From Cyprinodon diabolis (taxonomy: Eukaryota; Chordata; Actinopteri; Cyprinodontiformes; Cyprinodontidae): a stretch of DNA of 64,000 nucleotides. Position 1 is the stretch's first letter. The number at the start of each line of letters is the position of its first letter. A program made the translations under genes and the position numbers. Location: contig CM060083.1 of the NCBI GenBank assembly GCA_030533445.1, positions 31,637,666 through 31,701,665 of the forward strand, read 5' to 3'. Below, one piece after another: positions 11,920 to 31,200 of the stretch. The notes under the pieces were generated by a model. The model searched no databases, was not told the origin of the DNA, and was given only the letters and a program-made list of their open reading frames with translations.

Positions 11920-14265
11920 TTTTTTTAAAGTGGAGAGGGCAGGTCTTTTAAAAAAATTCACGAAAATCTTCCTCTATACCTTTAATCTAAATTAATGAAA
12001 AACCGCAGTCCATCCCAACAAAAAACCACAGGTAATATGCTGTTCATTTGCTAATGTTTGAAGCTGATTTTGTGGCCTAGTTCAAGTTTGGTTCCAGCTG
12101 ACTACAGTGCACATTATTGCTAGGTTTCTGGAGAATAAACCAGGCCAGGAGTGTGTATGTATGTGCTAGAAAATAGTTCTGTATAATTTTATCATTCTCC
12201 TTATCCCAAACATCAGCAGGAGATTGCATCTCTACATAAGCTATGACTTTAATTGTAAGCTACAGGATTATGTATGCCCACTGCAGCTGTACATATTTAG
12301 AGTACAACAGTGATAAATAACAGGTTCTGGTTGGCTTTCTAGCTGATGATATATTTTAAAGGAACAAGATGTTAACAAGTTTGGGTGAGGCCAGTTGCTT
12401 CTCATTATCTAGCCTTAAAATTACCCACTAACCCTGCTGTTTTAGAACCAGGCAAAAGAAAAACATTATCCGATTAGTTAAAAAAAAAAGAGTCCTATGA
12501 GGCCATCTATAAGGCTTACAATTGTTCGTAGAGATGGTGTTGACATTTAAAACTCAAAGTGGTCTATTTCTAGAGTATCCATTATACCACCCACCATTAT
12601 TTAGGTCTCTCTTTGTTGAATCAGTCAGTTTACTTTGGGCTGTGGTCCTCTGGAAACAGAGCAGGCAGTTATGAAAGGTCTGGCGCCGGACCCAATCAGG
12701 TCAGATGTGTGAAACAGGAGGAGCCGTGAAGATGGGTTTGTGGGGGAAGGGGAACCAACAGCTGAAACAGTCAGGACATCATAGCCAGGCATGGGTCAGT
12801 TGATTTTAAACAGCCAATCCTCTCATCTGAAGACTGGTTATGCAACAGACATACCTAACCAGTCCTATCTAAGGCACAGAGGCAACAAATCAACATGCCT
12901 GACATTGACTCAGCTGTATGGATTGGTTTAAGGGTGTGGAGCAGTGGAGAAATAAATATTACAGGATCACCTAATGTTTTTCTACCTGTTATTAATTACT
13001 ATGCTGCTAAAATTAACCCTATAAGCAATTTAGCAAGCTTTCAAAATACTTTTAGTGAAAATGGAAAACCATACTGGAAAAAATTGAAAATAGATAAGTA
13101 ATTTTGTCTTAAAGTAAGCGCATTTGTTCTTAGATTGAGGAGGTAAGAGAGACATTTTGCCAATGGAACAAGACAATTTACACTTCAAATAAATAAACAC
13201 AATTGCATTGTCTTATTTCAAGTGCATACTATCTAATTATCCTATTTTAAGAGTAAAAATACTCATTGCAATGGTAAACTCTCTCATTTACCTACTCAAA
13301 TTAAGTGTAAATACACTTAATTTAAGAAGTTTTTACTTATTTCTAGGTTGTTTTTCCAGTGCACCAAACACAATGGCTTGTTTTACCAGACCCAATCTGA
13401 TTGTCTTAAAAAGCAATAAATTTCACCAGAAATCAAACCGAAAAGGTCTTTATAAGAGCAATTTTACTGTTAAATAATTAAAATGTAAGAAATACACTAA
13501 ATCAGATGTTGTAAAAAGGATCCAAAAAATTTGGAACTACTTCATTATTTAAAGGAACCATTTCCTTTTATTCAACCTTTAAACACATCTAAACAAATGA
13601 AACTTTAAAAGCAGAAAGTAGGAACACAGCATCTTCAAATGTATTGTTTATTAATGCTATTCAAACTAACAGTTGGTCTTGTCAATTTATCTAGTTTAAT
13701 AACACAAATGTGTCACTTCATTATAATGGTGGTAAAAATATTTCCCTAGTTTTCATATTGATAAAAACGACTTAGTTGTAAGAAGACACCTGCCATCATA
13801 AAGTTTATCTAGAATTTTCCTCTTTGGTTTTCATTTGTGCCAATAGACCAACATGTCATGGTTAGGTTTTTTCTTTTGTTCTCAAACTTCAAAAAAAAAA
13901 AAAAAAAAAAAAAAACCGTTTAATGACTTTGCAAAATGAAAATGGTCCAATTTCCTTCTGTTCTTCCAGTTACAATCATTAACAAATTACAAAATTGTTT
14001 ATAAATTTAGATACGTAAAAATTAACTGCTAAAGTCTTTAGCAACAACCGTTTGGGGTTTATACTCCTTAGTGGCATCTCTCCTTTTGATTGTGTAGAGC
14101 TTTACATTGAGATAACCATCACTGGGTTTAAATTTAGGTTTACATTACTCCAAAAAACAAAAAGAAAATGTACAGCTCCATTTCCCTTTTAGATTAGATC
14201 TGTACTGAATACTTAAATATATATAAATACTTGTGTATTTTAATGGTGAGAAATTATACACAACT
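11920..14265. other. intergenic, AT-rich, no gene seen
   Basis: No exon-like structure. The frames 12895-13101 and 13208-13477 lack domains. A poly(A) run of about 25 lies near 13890-13915. This stretch lies beyond the inferred polyadenylation site of pwwp2b. Confidence 0.4.
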
Positions 14266-14286
14266 GCACAAATATTGCTTGTATAT

Positions 14287-14292
14287 TTTATT
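14287..14292 (-). terminator. polyadenylation signal AATAAA, probable for pwwp2b
   Basis: AATAAA on the minus strand, inside ATAAAATAAAATATAC. Cleavage would be expected about 10-30 bases further, near 14260-14277. Confidence 0.5.
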
Positions 14293-14885
14293 TTATGTAC
14301 AGTACATGTAAAAAATAAAGAAAATGAACAAAAAAATTAGCCAATAACATTGACTGATATGGGCAGCAGTAAATGGCCATGTTTCTTATCCATGGGAAGA
14401 TCCTGACGACGCTCTCCCTTCTCAGTCGTACACTTTCACAATGCTCCAGCTGCGCCTCACGGCAGCTTCACAACAAAGATTACCAAAACAGGAAGAAGGG
14501 AGCATCTCTTTTAAAAAATAATAATAATAATAATAACTCTGTCACCTAAACGTTTAGCCTGCTTTTCCAGTTCTGGGCTGGAAGAAAGGAGTCGAGCTGG
14601 TTGGCCGAGTGTGCCTGTGCAACCAACGGCTTTTTTTTTTTAAAATACTGACCAACTCACAGCCTCACTGCACGCCCGACTTTAAACCCCCAAAGTCAAA
14701 AAAAGTCAGTGCTACAGTCGGTATTTACCCTGTGACTAAATACTACGACTAGAAGCAAGACCGCTTTTTAAATGTTTTTTCCTTCAGTCCACTCAGCAGC
14801 TGAATTCACAGTATTCATACAGCATGGTAACGTTTTTGAATTTTCCTCTGAAATGAATTCATAAAGCTTTAACTGATGATGCATA

Positions 14886-14905
14886 GGGGGGGGGGGGGGG
14901 GGGGG
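14886..14905. repeat. poly(G) run, 20 bases
   Basis: Uninterrupted G20 on plus, C20 on the pwwp2b sense strand, inside its inferred 3' UTR. Runs of this length are prone to length error in sequencing and may form a G-quadruplex on the plus strand. Confidence 0.9.
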
Positions 14906-15866
14906 TGTTAACATGTTTACAGTTTCCAGTGGAAATGGCGAGAGGATTCGCTTATTGTGGCAAAGTCAGAATGTCAGAAAAGAAAGAGTCTTGTTTCCCC
15001 ATGGATCAAAAATTTAAATTAAATAAAAACAAAAAGTAGATTTCAGTTTTGTATCTCCAAGGCCATAGATAGTCAACCACAAAGACTTCTGAACTCCCCT
15101 GCTGCCCATCGAGGCTGTATCTCTCAATAGTGTTTCAGACAGTGAGTTTACAGCAGGCCACCAAGGTACAGATAAAGTGCTTATTTTCTTTAAATGTGTC
15201 ACTTTAAATAATTAAATGTAAAAATGGTTTTAAGGATATCTGAATAGTTGAAGGAGGGCGGTGTAGTCGGAAATGAAATGGGGAACAGACGTGACGCGAC
15301 TCCGGAGATGGACAGTTTGTTACAAACACATCCACCGACCCCTAAGGGAGGGGACGCTGCAGTCAATGCTGTCTCTGGATGGAGCATTCACATTTTCCAA
15401 AGTAAAGAGGGTTTAGAGTAAGACTTTTTAGGAGGGCGGGGCCGGAGGCTCCACCCGGCAGGACAGGTCAGACCTCACCGCAGAGAGCTTCAGAATAACA
15501 GCAGCAAACAGAATATTCAAAAACAACTATCAGGGAGGGAGGGGCACTCAAAGAGAATAAATACATTTGGGTCCATGTAGTGTTATCCGGCTCTATAGAA
15601 ATATGATAAAACCTAGAAAAAAACAAAATGTTCAGAGTTCATAGAAGACCACGAGATTCGGGCCTTTGATCTTTTTTGTTGTTGTTTTGTTCCCTTATCC
15701 ACTCTCATCGATATAATCCATCTTCCATCAACGTTGTGAAAAAGAATAGGGACACAAAAAAGGTATATAAATAGTAGCCATGGCAACGGCACATCCACAC
15801 TTCCTGGGCCTTGATGGCTGAGTCTGAGAATCCAGAAAAACCTCGGAGTCGTTTGGTCCTCAGCCT

Positions 15867-18446
15867 CTGCAAAAAAGAAAAAAAAAAAAGAAGAGTAAGA
15901 AACCTGAGCAGGTTTAAAATCAAGTCAGCAAGAAATAAAAGTTTCAACTTCTCCACAGCGTCTGTGCTGTGTTCCTCAGTCCTCATGATGCTATATGTCC
16001 ATTTAGACTAGCTGGATTGATACTGAGATTAGCTCAAACACAGATGCACTCAGTTTATCAGTTAGGCGAATTTTCAGATAACTGGTAGCACTGGATTGGA
16101 TTTACTTCTGTTCGTCTTTAGAATAAAATCAGTGCGAATCTGGATGGGAGACAAAAAAAAAGGAAAAAAGCTTAGGGTATAAATATTTTTGCATGGTGGT
16201 CTACAATCTTTTTCTTTTTTTAACAGTGAGGAACTCTAAAGTGAATGTCAGCTGATTTTCAACTGATTCAGAGCCTTATGTGGCTGAGTGAGCAAAAAAA
16301 CAAACCAAACCAACCGTCTCCTGACTGCTGAGCTCTGAACCATGCAAACAAAGGGTTGGAACATGTGGACCCGTCACTGGAAATGGGACAGGATTTCTCG
16401 TTTAAGTGTGTGTCAAAGAGCTGCACTTAAATGCGAGCACTTAGTGCTCGTGCAGTAGCCTGGTTTCCTCAGTCACTGCCCCCAGAAACCAGAGGAAGGA
16501 GCTCAGAATAGCCACATGACAAAGTATTTTGGAGACATAACTGAAACCACATGTTTATGCATTTCACCAGTTTTAACTGGGCTCAAACTTTAGTCTGTGT
16601 TTAAAGGTGCTGCACCACTTTAGCTATAGACAGCTTTATTATATAAAACAGAAACATTAAGTAATCACACCCCATGATCTTTTTGAGTTTTCAGTTCCTT
16701 TTTTTCATAAACCTAAATAAATAGTCCAAATAATTTCCCTAAAAAAAAGCTCAATTAGTAAACAGAACCATCTGTTCCCAATTTATTCTCACTATAAAAC
16801 CAGCTTTTCTAAGAAGGATTTAAAAGTTTTTAAACATCAGCAAACAAACAGCATCCTGAGGACCAAGGAATGCAGCAGAGCTTAAAGCAGGGTAAGGGTA
16901 TAACAAAGTTAAAAATAAAAATGGAAGCTTGAATTTTAATGAGATGACACCAAAAAGCCATAACAACATGGTTCAAGCTGAACACACCATCTCCATGTGG
17001 AAATATGAGGTATTGTCACAACCTGAACTGTACCGGTAGAACGAACTGTACCATCAGCTCATCTGCTCAACCAGATATAAAGTCGCCCTCAACTTTACTC
17101 TTTAAAAAAAGACCTAAAGTTGGTTTTTACCTCCCTAAAAGTAGTAAGCGTACTAAATGTGTGTTAAAGCTTAATTATGTATTTCCTGCAAAAATGAATG
17201 CCTTAAAATCCTTAGTTTTATCACTCATCTTTGCCAAAAACGGGATCCTACACTACTTCTGGGAGCCAACTTTTGCAGCTTTGGATTTAAATATTAATAG
17301 TCTTTTTGAGTTTTATTATTTCATTTCGTGTTAACCTTATGGGATATAGTGTGTATTTTTGTAATTTAAAGGAAGAAATTACTAAAATTTTATCATATTT
17401 TGCCGGACTACTCCAAGCATGTCCGATGAGGACGTCAGACAAGTAGTTTATTTGAGAAAATGTAAAAAGCATCAAATTGTCTGAGAAAAGTCATAGATTT
17501 TTTGTTTGTTTTTGATTCAAGGATAGAAATAAGTACTTTTAGTATCAAAATTACATTATTTGTGACGACCTGGATGAATATCTGCTTGCACAATGGTACG
17601 GTTCGAGCTTCTAGTACATATCGGGTAGTGACAGGCAGCACCATGCTCCTCTGGAACGACGACAACCATTAGTTAAAACAGGCTGACCATTTATGGAGGC
17701 TCACCTTCCAACAGTATAACCATAAACAAACAGCTGTAACAGTATATGGTTGAAATTACAGCGTCAGTTTGACAGATTTCACAGAATTCTAGTTAATACC
17801 TTTTAGCTCTTAACCCTTTTTTAATTGTATGATGAAGTAGGTGTATTTATTATAGTATTGGCCAAAAATACACACAAAATCCTTTGTCATTTCCTCAGAA
17901 GGAAAGGGTAACTATTTCCCTTGTGCGTAAACAAAAACACATAGATCCCTAACAGCCATCTAATTTGAGGGGTTGAGAATCAGAAAAATCTGCTTCTGTT
18001 CATGTCTGCTGCCCCACAACAGGATATTTTTGGTTTTGACTCGCAACAGGAAAAAACAAGCGTTCACAAAAAACCTGTGACACACTAATCAGAGTCATTC
18101 GAGGTCATTTTGTTTGGTTTGGTTTACTGGTTGGTTAACTAGAGCCCATCTAGCTTCCATACGTTGTTGATAACCTTTGTTCTTTTGGCTATGCTATGAC
18201 CGATTTACACATTTTTAACTGTTCTGTGATCAATAGTTATGCATAGCACTGACCCAGTTTTGTAAGGACTTAAAAGTTACAATTAAATTATTATTCAACC
18301 GGGTAAAACTATTTGAAACTATTTTTAAATGGCAACCATCCATCAGTATTGATCAAATTTAATTATTTTCTTCTGAGGGCATTTTATATCTATCAACCCA
18401 AGTTCATGATGGTCTGTCTCATGACCGATACCAGCTATGGACTGAC
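15867..18446 (-). other. pwwp2b: inferred pwwp2b intron 2
   Basis: Begins with GTCAGT directly after the TAG stop codon and ends with the TTTTTTGCAG acceptor. Apart from the inverted-repeat element at 17014-17633 it holds nothing recognisable. Confidence 0.5.
17014..17633. mobile_element. old non-autonomous DNA transposon with about 45-bp inverted termini
   Basis: The left end (TGTCACAACCTGA, then GTAC, then CGAACTGTACCAT) matches the complement of the right end (TGTCACTACCCGA, GTAC, CGAACCGTACCAT). The spacing is the same over about 45 bp, with roughly a quarter of positions differing. The 620-bp element encodes nothing recognisable. No target-site duplication is evident, so it is either old or my ends are a few bases off. 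Confidence 0.6.
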
Positions 18447-26526
<8,080 letters not shown>

Positions 26527-26830
26527 GTTTCCCGGGGTGATGTGTCCGACTCCGCGGTACTCGGTCCCGGCCAAGGGAGCCACGGTCGCGCCGGCCTAGG
26601 ATCCGTCTCCCCTTCGCTATCAAGAGCAGGAGGCTACGCTAGGGCAGAAAATGACGCCATCACCCCCACCAAGTCCATTACAACAGCGCTGCCACCACTG
26701 ACATCACGCTCTGTGTGCTACAGGAGAGAAAAAAAAATCTCCCCAAACAAGGCCTGGCCTTTTTCTCTGCCTCACTCTGCGACGTTTGAAGCCGTTTATT
26801 AGCGCTCACCTCACCCTGATTTATACACAC
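26527..26830 (-). promoter_or_regulatory. pwwp2b 5' UTR and CpG-rich promoter region
   Basis: Immediately upstream of the pwwp2b ATG, GC and CpG content rise sharply (GGTCGCGCCGGCC, TCCGCGGTACTCGGTCCCGG) compared with flanking AT-rich DNA. No TATA box is placed convincingly, which suits a housekeeping-type CpG promoter. The transcription start cannot be fixed. Confidence 0.55.
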
Positions 26831-28095
26831 TGGGAAAATAATGGCGACCATGCTGTCTTTGCAAGGAGAGGAAGATACGTTTATAAAATCAGGAGTTAGT
26901 TATTTATCACCAATAAAAAATTCTTTATACTTTTTCAATTACTTATGTGGCACATGTCTGCTTTAAATTTAATAAATAGCAAAACATATTAACCATAGGT
27001 TGCAATTTAAAGAAGAGGGAGCTTAAAAAAGAGCAGAAGACTAAAAACTATTATTATTTTGAATGAAATTGTGTTGAAATTGCTAATGATAAACATTGCT
27101 CTTGCAAATGCAAATAGTTAAAGGAGAATAATGAAATGTTAAAGTCTGACAAATGCTTTTATACAGAAATGTAAAACCAGTAAAAAATGTGTTATCTTTG
27201 GCAAAACAGCTTTAGGAGTATTTAATTATTTATCTTTTATAATCTTTATTTAGTAGTTTACAATTGAATAAGCCTTTTAACTAAACGGTAATTCATGTTA
27301 TAGTGGGATCACAAGTATAAAAATAATCACATAAAATATATATCGAGAAAAACTATACACAACATGTAGAACTAAGATAATTAGAACGTCAGCGTCCACA
27401 GCACCCTGTTAGTGCTGTTCGCCAGAGATCTATAGAAGAACCTATCTTACCTGCTACATCTAACATTGAGTATCGATGTCTGTTTTTCAAAAGTACTCCT
27501 ACTTTAATAAAACATTAAGTCCTAAATCACAGATTTCTTCAATAAATGTTTATTTCTTAGAGTTGTGAATATTTAGGCAGCATGGGGTACCAGTATGGTG
27601 AGTGAGACAAATACCACATAACCAACCCGCCCCACCCTTAGCAGTGATGACTACAAACAAGGGTTTGGGATTACTAGCTGCCTGCTTAGTATTTCACATT
27701 GCTGTGTAGGAATGTTGTCCTTCCTTTCTTTTCAGAAATGTTTTAAACAAGCCACATTGAAACGGTTTTTTAACATTCAAGGTCTCCTCACAGTGTTTCA
27801 GTCAGATTTAGGTCCAGACTTTGGTAGGCCACTCCCAACCCCTTCATTTAGTCATGGGTGTTTTTGAGTTATTCATAGGTGGACTTGTTTGTGTGCTATG
27901 GATAATTGCCCTTTAGCTAAATAAACTTTTTGAATGAATTCCATGATCTCCAAATTCAAACCATACACAGATTGTAAAATGGATAAGCTGGGTTGTAAAC
28001 ATAAGATCAAAAACATACATAAAACAAGAGGACTTTGTATATTTATAAAAAAATAAAATTAAAAAAAAGGATTATTTTGGCCATTAATGATGGAA
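26831..28095. other. intergenic between pwwp2b and lrrc27
   Basis: About 1.3 kb separates the pwwp2b promoter from the lrrc27 poly(A) signal. AT-rich, with a dispersed-repeat-like block at about 27640-27930 containing GGTCCAGACTTTGGTAGGCC, similar to a common fish repeat. No gene. Confidence 0.45.
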
Positions 28096-28098
28096 CAG

Positions 28099-28104
28099 TT
28101 TATT
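28099..28104 (-). terminator. polyadenylation signal AATAAA for lrrc27
   Basis: AATAAA on the minus strand, 60 bases after the proposed lrrc27 stop codon, giving a very short 3' UTR. Confidence 0.6.
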
Positions 28105-28163
28105 AAAGTAATTTCCAGTGTCTTTAAATTCCTACAACTCAAGCATGGAGTAAGTGATCCCAG

Positions 28164-28274
28164 TCACTCGAACAGGATGTTGGGCCAGCTGTTTGGGCTG
28201 TAGATGGTGAAAGGCTTTTTAAAATATCTTCCCATGTTTTTCCTTTCAAGACGTAGTTGTTGTAACTTCCTGAT
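28164..28274 (-). CDS. lrrc27: lrrc27 coding exon 11 with stop
   Basis: Acceptor CCTGACCAACAG. Continues the helix (IRKLQQLRLERKNMGRYF) and ends SWPNILFE-stop at 28164-28166. Confidence 0.72.
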   Translation of the reverse strand: MRKLQQLRLERKNMGRYFKKPFTIYSPNSWPNILFE

Positions 28275-31200
28275 CTGTTGGTCAGGTGGAGGTAAAAAAT
28301 TAGATCAATGAAATCTGAATTCAGTACAGATGGTTTCTGCGGATCATAGCTCTGGGTGCTAACCTCTTCCACATCCTCCTCTGTAACAGCTCTCTGCTGG
28401 GTCATAGTGCTTCTGGGATTCATGCGTTTCTCTGGCATCCTCTTGACCGGAGTAAAGATTTTCTGCTCCAACTTCCAAGCCGATCTAAAGGCGACAAACA
28501 TATCAAAATGAGTCAAAGGAAAGGGTATTTGAATGTTTCTGAGATAATACAGTATAATGATGAACAGCAGAATGCTGAGAAGGCTTTTATGAGTAAAAGC
28601 AGAGCAGCAGCTGGGAAATCTCACTCTATGTACTGTTTTTAAATAGAAATTCTGGTTTACAAAAAAAAAGAAACAGAAAACTTAAATTTGATGAATTTAT
28701 TTATAACGCACTTTACATTTGACATCAAATCTCAAAGTGCTACAAAGTGCTACATTTAAAAAGGGAAAATTAAAACAAGTTTTGAGGTAATTTGAGGTGT
28801 GCATAGCCTCTTTTTGTCCACTAGATGTCTCTATCTGCCATTTTAACCAATGCAAACCTCTTTTCTGTGGGTCCTTGCATCCCAGACCATGCGCTGCATA
28901 ATTATTAACATAATGGCACAGCATTATGGCTTACTAAACTTCCTGATAAATATCAAGAGTTAATACTAACCAGCATGCCTAGTTCCTATTCAAACATTAA
29001 CCCAGGTACAGGATCTTGGGAACAGGATTCTTTTTTTCTTGACTTTACCTGTCCTGTTGCACCTCTGCAGTCAAGCCCATCTGCTCCTTTGAAGGTCCTG
29101 TGCTGCCCTCTAGATGACGTTTGGAATATGTTTCCTGTAATAGATAGTAGATTGTATTGTCTGAATTTGGATTGCAGAGCTTCCATGTATAAAGGAGCCA
29201 CTTTATGGTTGGAAAACCTAAAGAAAAGCTGCAAACCAAAGATGTGGACAGGGAGCAGCAACACAATTGACTCATGCTGGGATACAATCCAACTTTATTT
29301 CTGCTGTTATAGTGATAATTTCCACAGATTTTGACTATCTCAGTTTAAATATTCTGCATATAAAAGGGTTAACTTATAATTAGCCGATGGCGAAGTCACT
29401 GAAAACAATCAACTTAAATTTTACTTTTTATCTTTACCTTCTTATAGACTTCTTGTTTTTGATTTTTTTTTTGTCACATTTAAATGTTTCAATTTGTCAA
29501 TCATATTTTAGTATCACACCTGAGTAAATACAGAGTGCATTCCTAAGTTCTAGACCTTCTTTTAAAACCTTAAATAAGCTGTGAAGAAATACACTATTTT
29601 GAAAGGCTGAGTTTAGGTTTAAGAGCCAAAACCAGCTCCTATTGTTCAGACATTCAGACAATCACAGAGCCTGGAGTTCGACATCTATCAGTCAAGAAAG
29701 AAATGCAAAACCATTTTAAATTAGGTTGATTTAACTTGCATTTAATAAAATGTTTTATTTATTTTTTTAATGGAAGAAAGGATCTCCTGCAGCTGTCTGT
29801 ATTACAGCCACTATGGAGATAGCTGCAACTGACAATGCTGTTGTTAAACTACCCATCCAAGTCTGGACTTTGACAGGTAGCATGATCTTAAACAATTCGT
29901 TCATGTTTGAAAATCCTTCAATAGTGGGGAGTGTTGGCCTAGTGGTTAGAGCTGTGCACTTGTGCTCTGAGAAGGTTGCGGGTATCCGGTTCGATGCCCA
30001 CAGGCTCCACTCTGGGTTTCTGAGCAAAATGCTTAATCCCACACTGCTGATGATAAAATTCAAAAGATATAGAAATCTATGTCGGAGAATACTGGAGAAT
30101 CTAATCTAATCGTGTAATCTAATTAGTGTTGTAATCAGTAGGGGCCTAGATATCTCCATAGGTTCTAGTTAACTCGCAGCATCACAAGTATCCAAAACAG
30201 AAGATGGAGGGATAGTGCCCCCTGGTGGTAGACAGGTGAAAGGAGATTTTCTGGATCTCACACATACCTGAACCTTTCTTTGTCTTCCTCTTATTTTGGC
30301 TTGTTTACAGCACTTTTCATGAGCATCCCTGCAACAACAACAAAAGAAAATTGCTTCTATCTAAATCAGATTCTTAATGTAAAACTAAGAGTATGAAGTC
30401 TAAAGTGAGTAAAATGTGAGCAAACAGAAGGTGACATCAGCACACTTTTTCTCCTTCACCAACGGAGCCTGTTTCTTTCTCAGCTCTCTTTGTGCAGCTT
30501 CTCCTCTCTGTTATGACCTGCGGTACTGAGAGCCACACGGATAAAGCTCAGGAAATATCCCAACCTTAGTAGATGAACCTTTCCTAAAAAAAAAAAAAAC
30601 AATAAAAAGAAACAAGACAAAACAAAAGCTGAATGTATTGTTACATCACTGCTCAGAGATGTTCTGCTCCCTCCTGTGGAGAATGTCATAGAAAAGAAAT
30701 GGTTATCTAGCTCCTTCCTACATGCAGTCCTTCAGAATTACAGTTATCTGCTGTGACAACAGATCCAGCTGCTCCTCGCTGTGACTGCATAAAAATAACA
30801 CAAGCAATGTGTTAGAAATACCTAGAAAGTAGAAAAGACTTATATCTCTTTGCTATGAGGACAGCCATGCTAAACAGAGACAGAGGTGGAAAAAGATGTC
30901 TCCTGGTTGAGCTTTTAAGAAGCAGATATTCTGCTGGCATCAATTCTGGGGATATGGCCCCCATTCCAGCCATATAATCTTCTTTTTAAGACCTAAATAA
31001 AGTAAGAAGATGAAATACGACACCCGGCAGCTTCTTTCATTAGTACATTATAGTCAACATTTTATCCAGATTTCATAAATCTGCAAATGTTCCTATATTT
31101 CATTTTGACCTACTGACAGTCATATTAGTTGTGTATGAAAATTGATAAGACATAATAAAAAAAGAAGCGAAGGATCATTTGTGCTGCTTGACAAGTTTTT

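Larger units (their letters stand above)
14270..15866 (-). other. pwwp2b: probable terminal non-coding exon (3' UTR) of pwwp2b
   Basis: On the minus strand a strong acceptor, a long pyrimidine tract ending TTTTTTGCAG, precedes AGGCTGAGGACC with its first exon base at 15866. Reading on, the first good AATAAA (complement at 14287-14292) lies about 1.6 kb downstream. The donor immediately after the pwwp2b stop codon has no other evident partner. The region is free of recognisable transposons, unlike its neighbours, as expected for UTR. Splicing to this exon is inferred, not shown. It includes a G20 run (C20 in the transcript) at 14886-14905 and an ATA/TAA repeat at 14519-14537. Confidence 0.55.

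Noticed and set aside
1..14260. inpp5a exons, expected next to pwwp2b from the human order
   Set aside because: No segment resembling INPP5A was recognised; the gene probably lies beyond the left end.
26527..26583. Extension of pwwp2b to a start at 26583
   Set aside because: The codon at 26583 is GTG, not ATG; the ATG at 26526 has a good context and aligns with the PWWP2B N-terminus.
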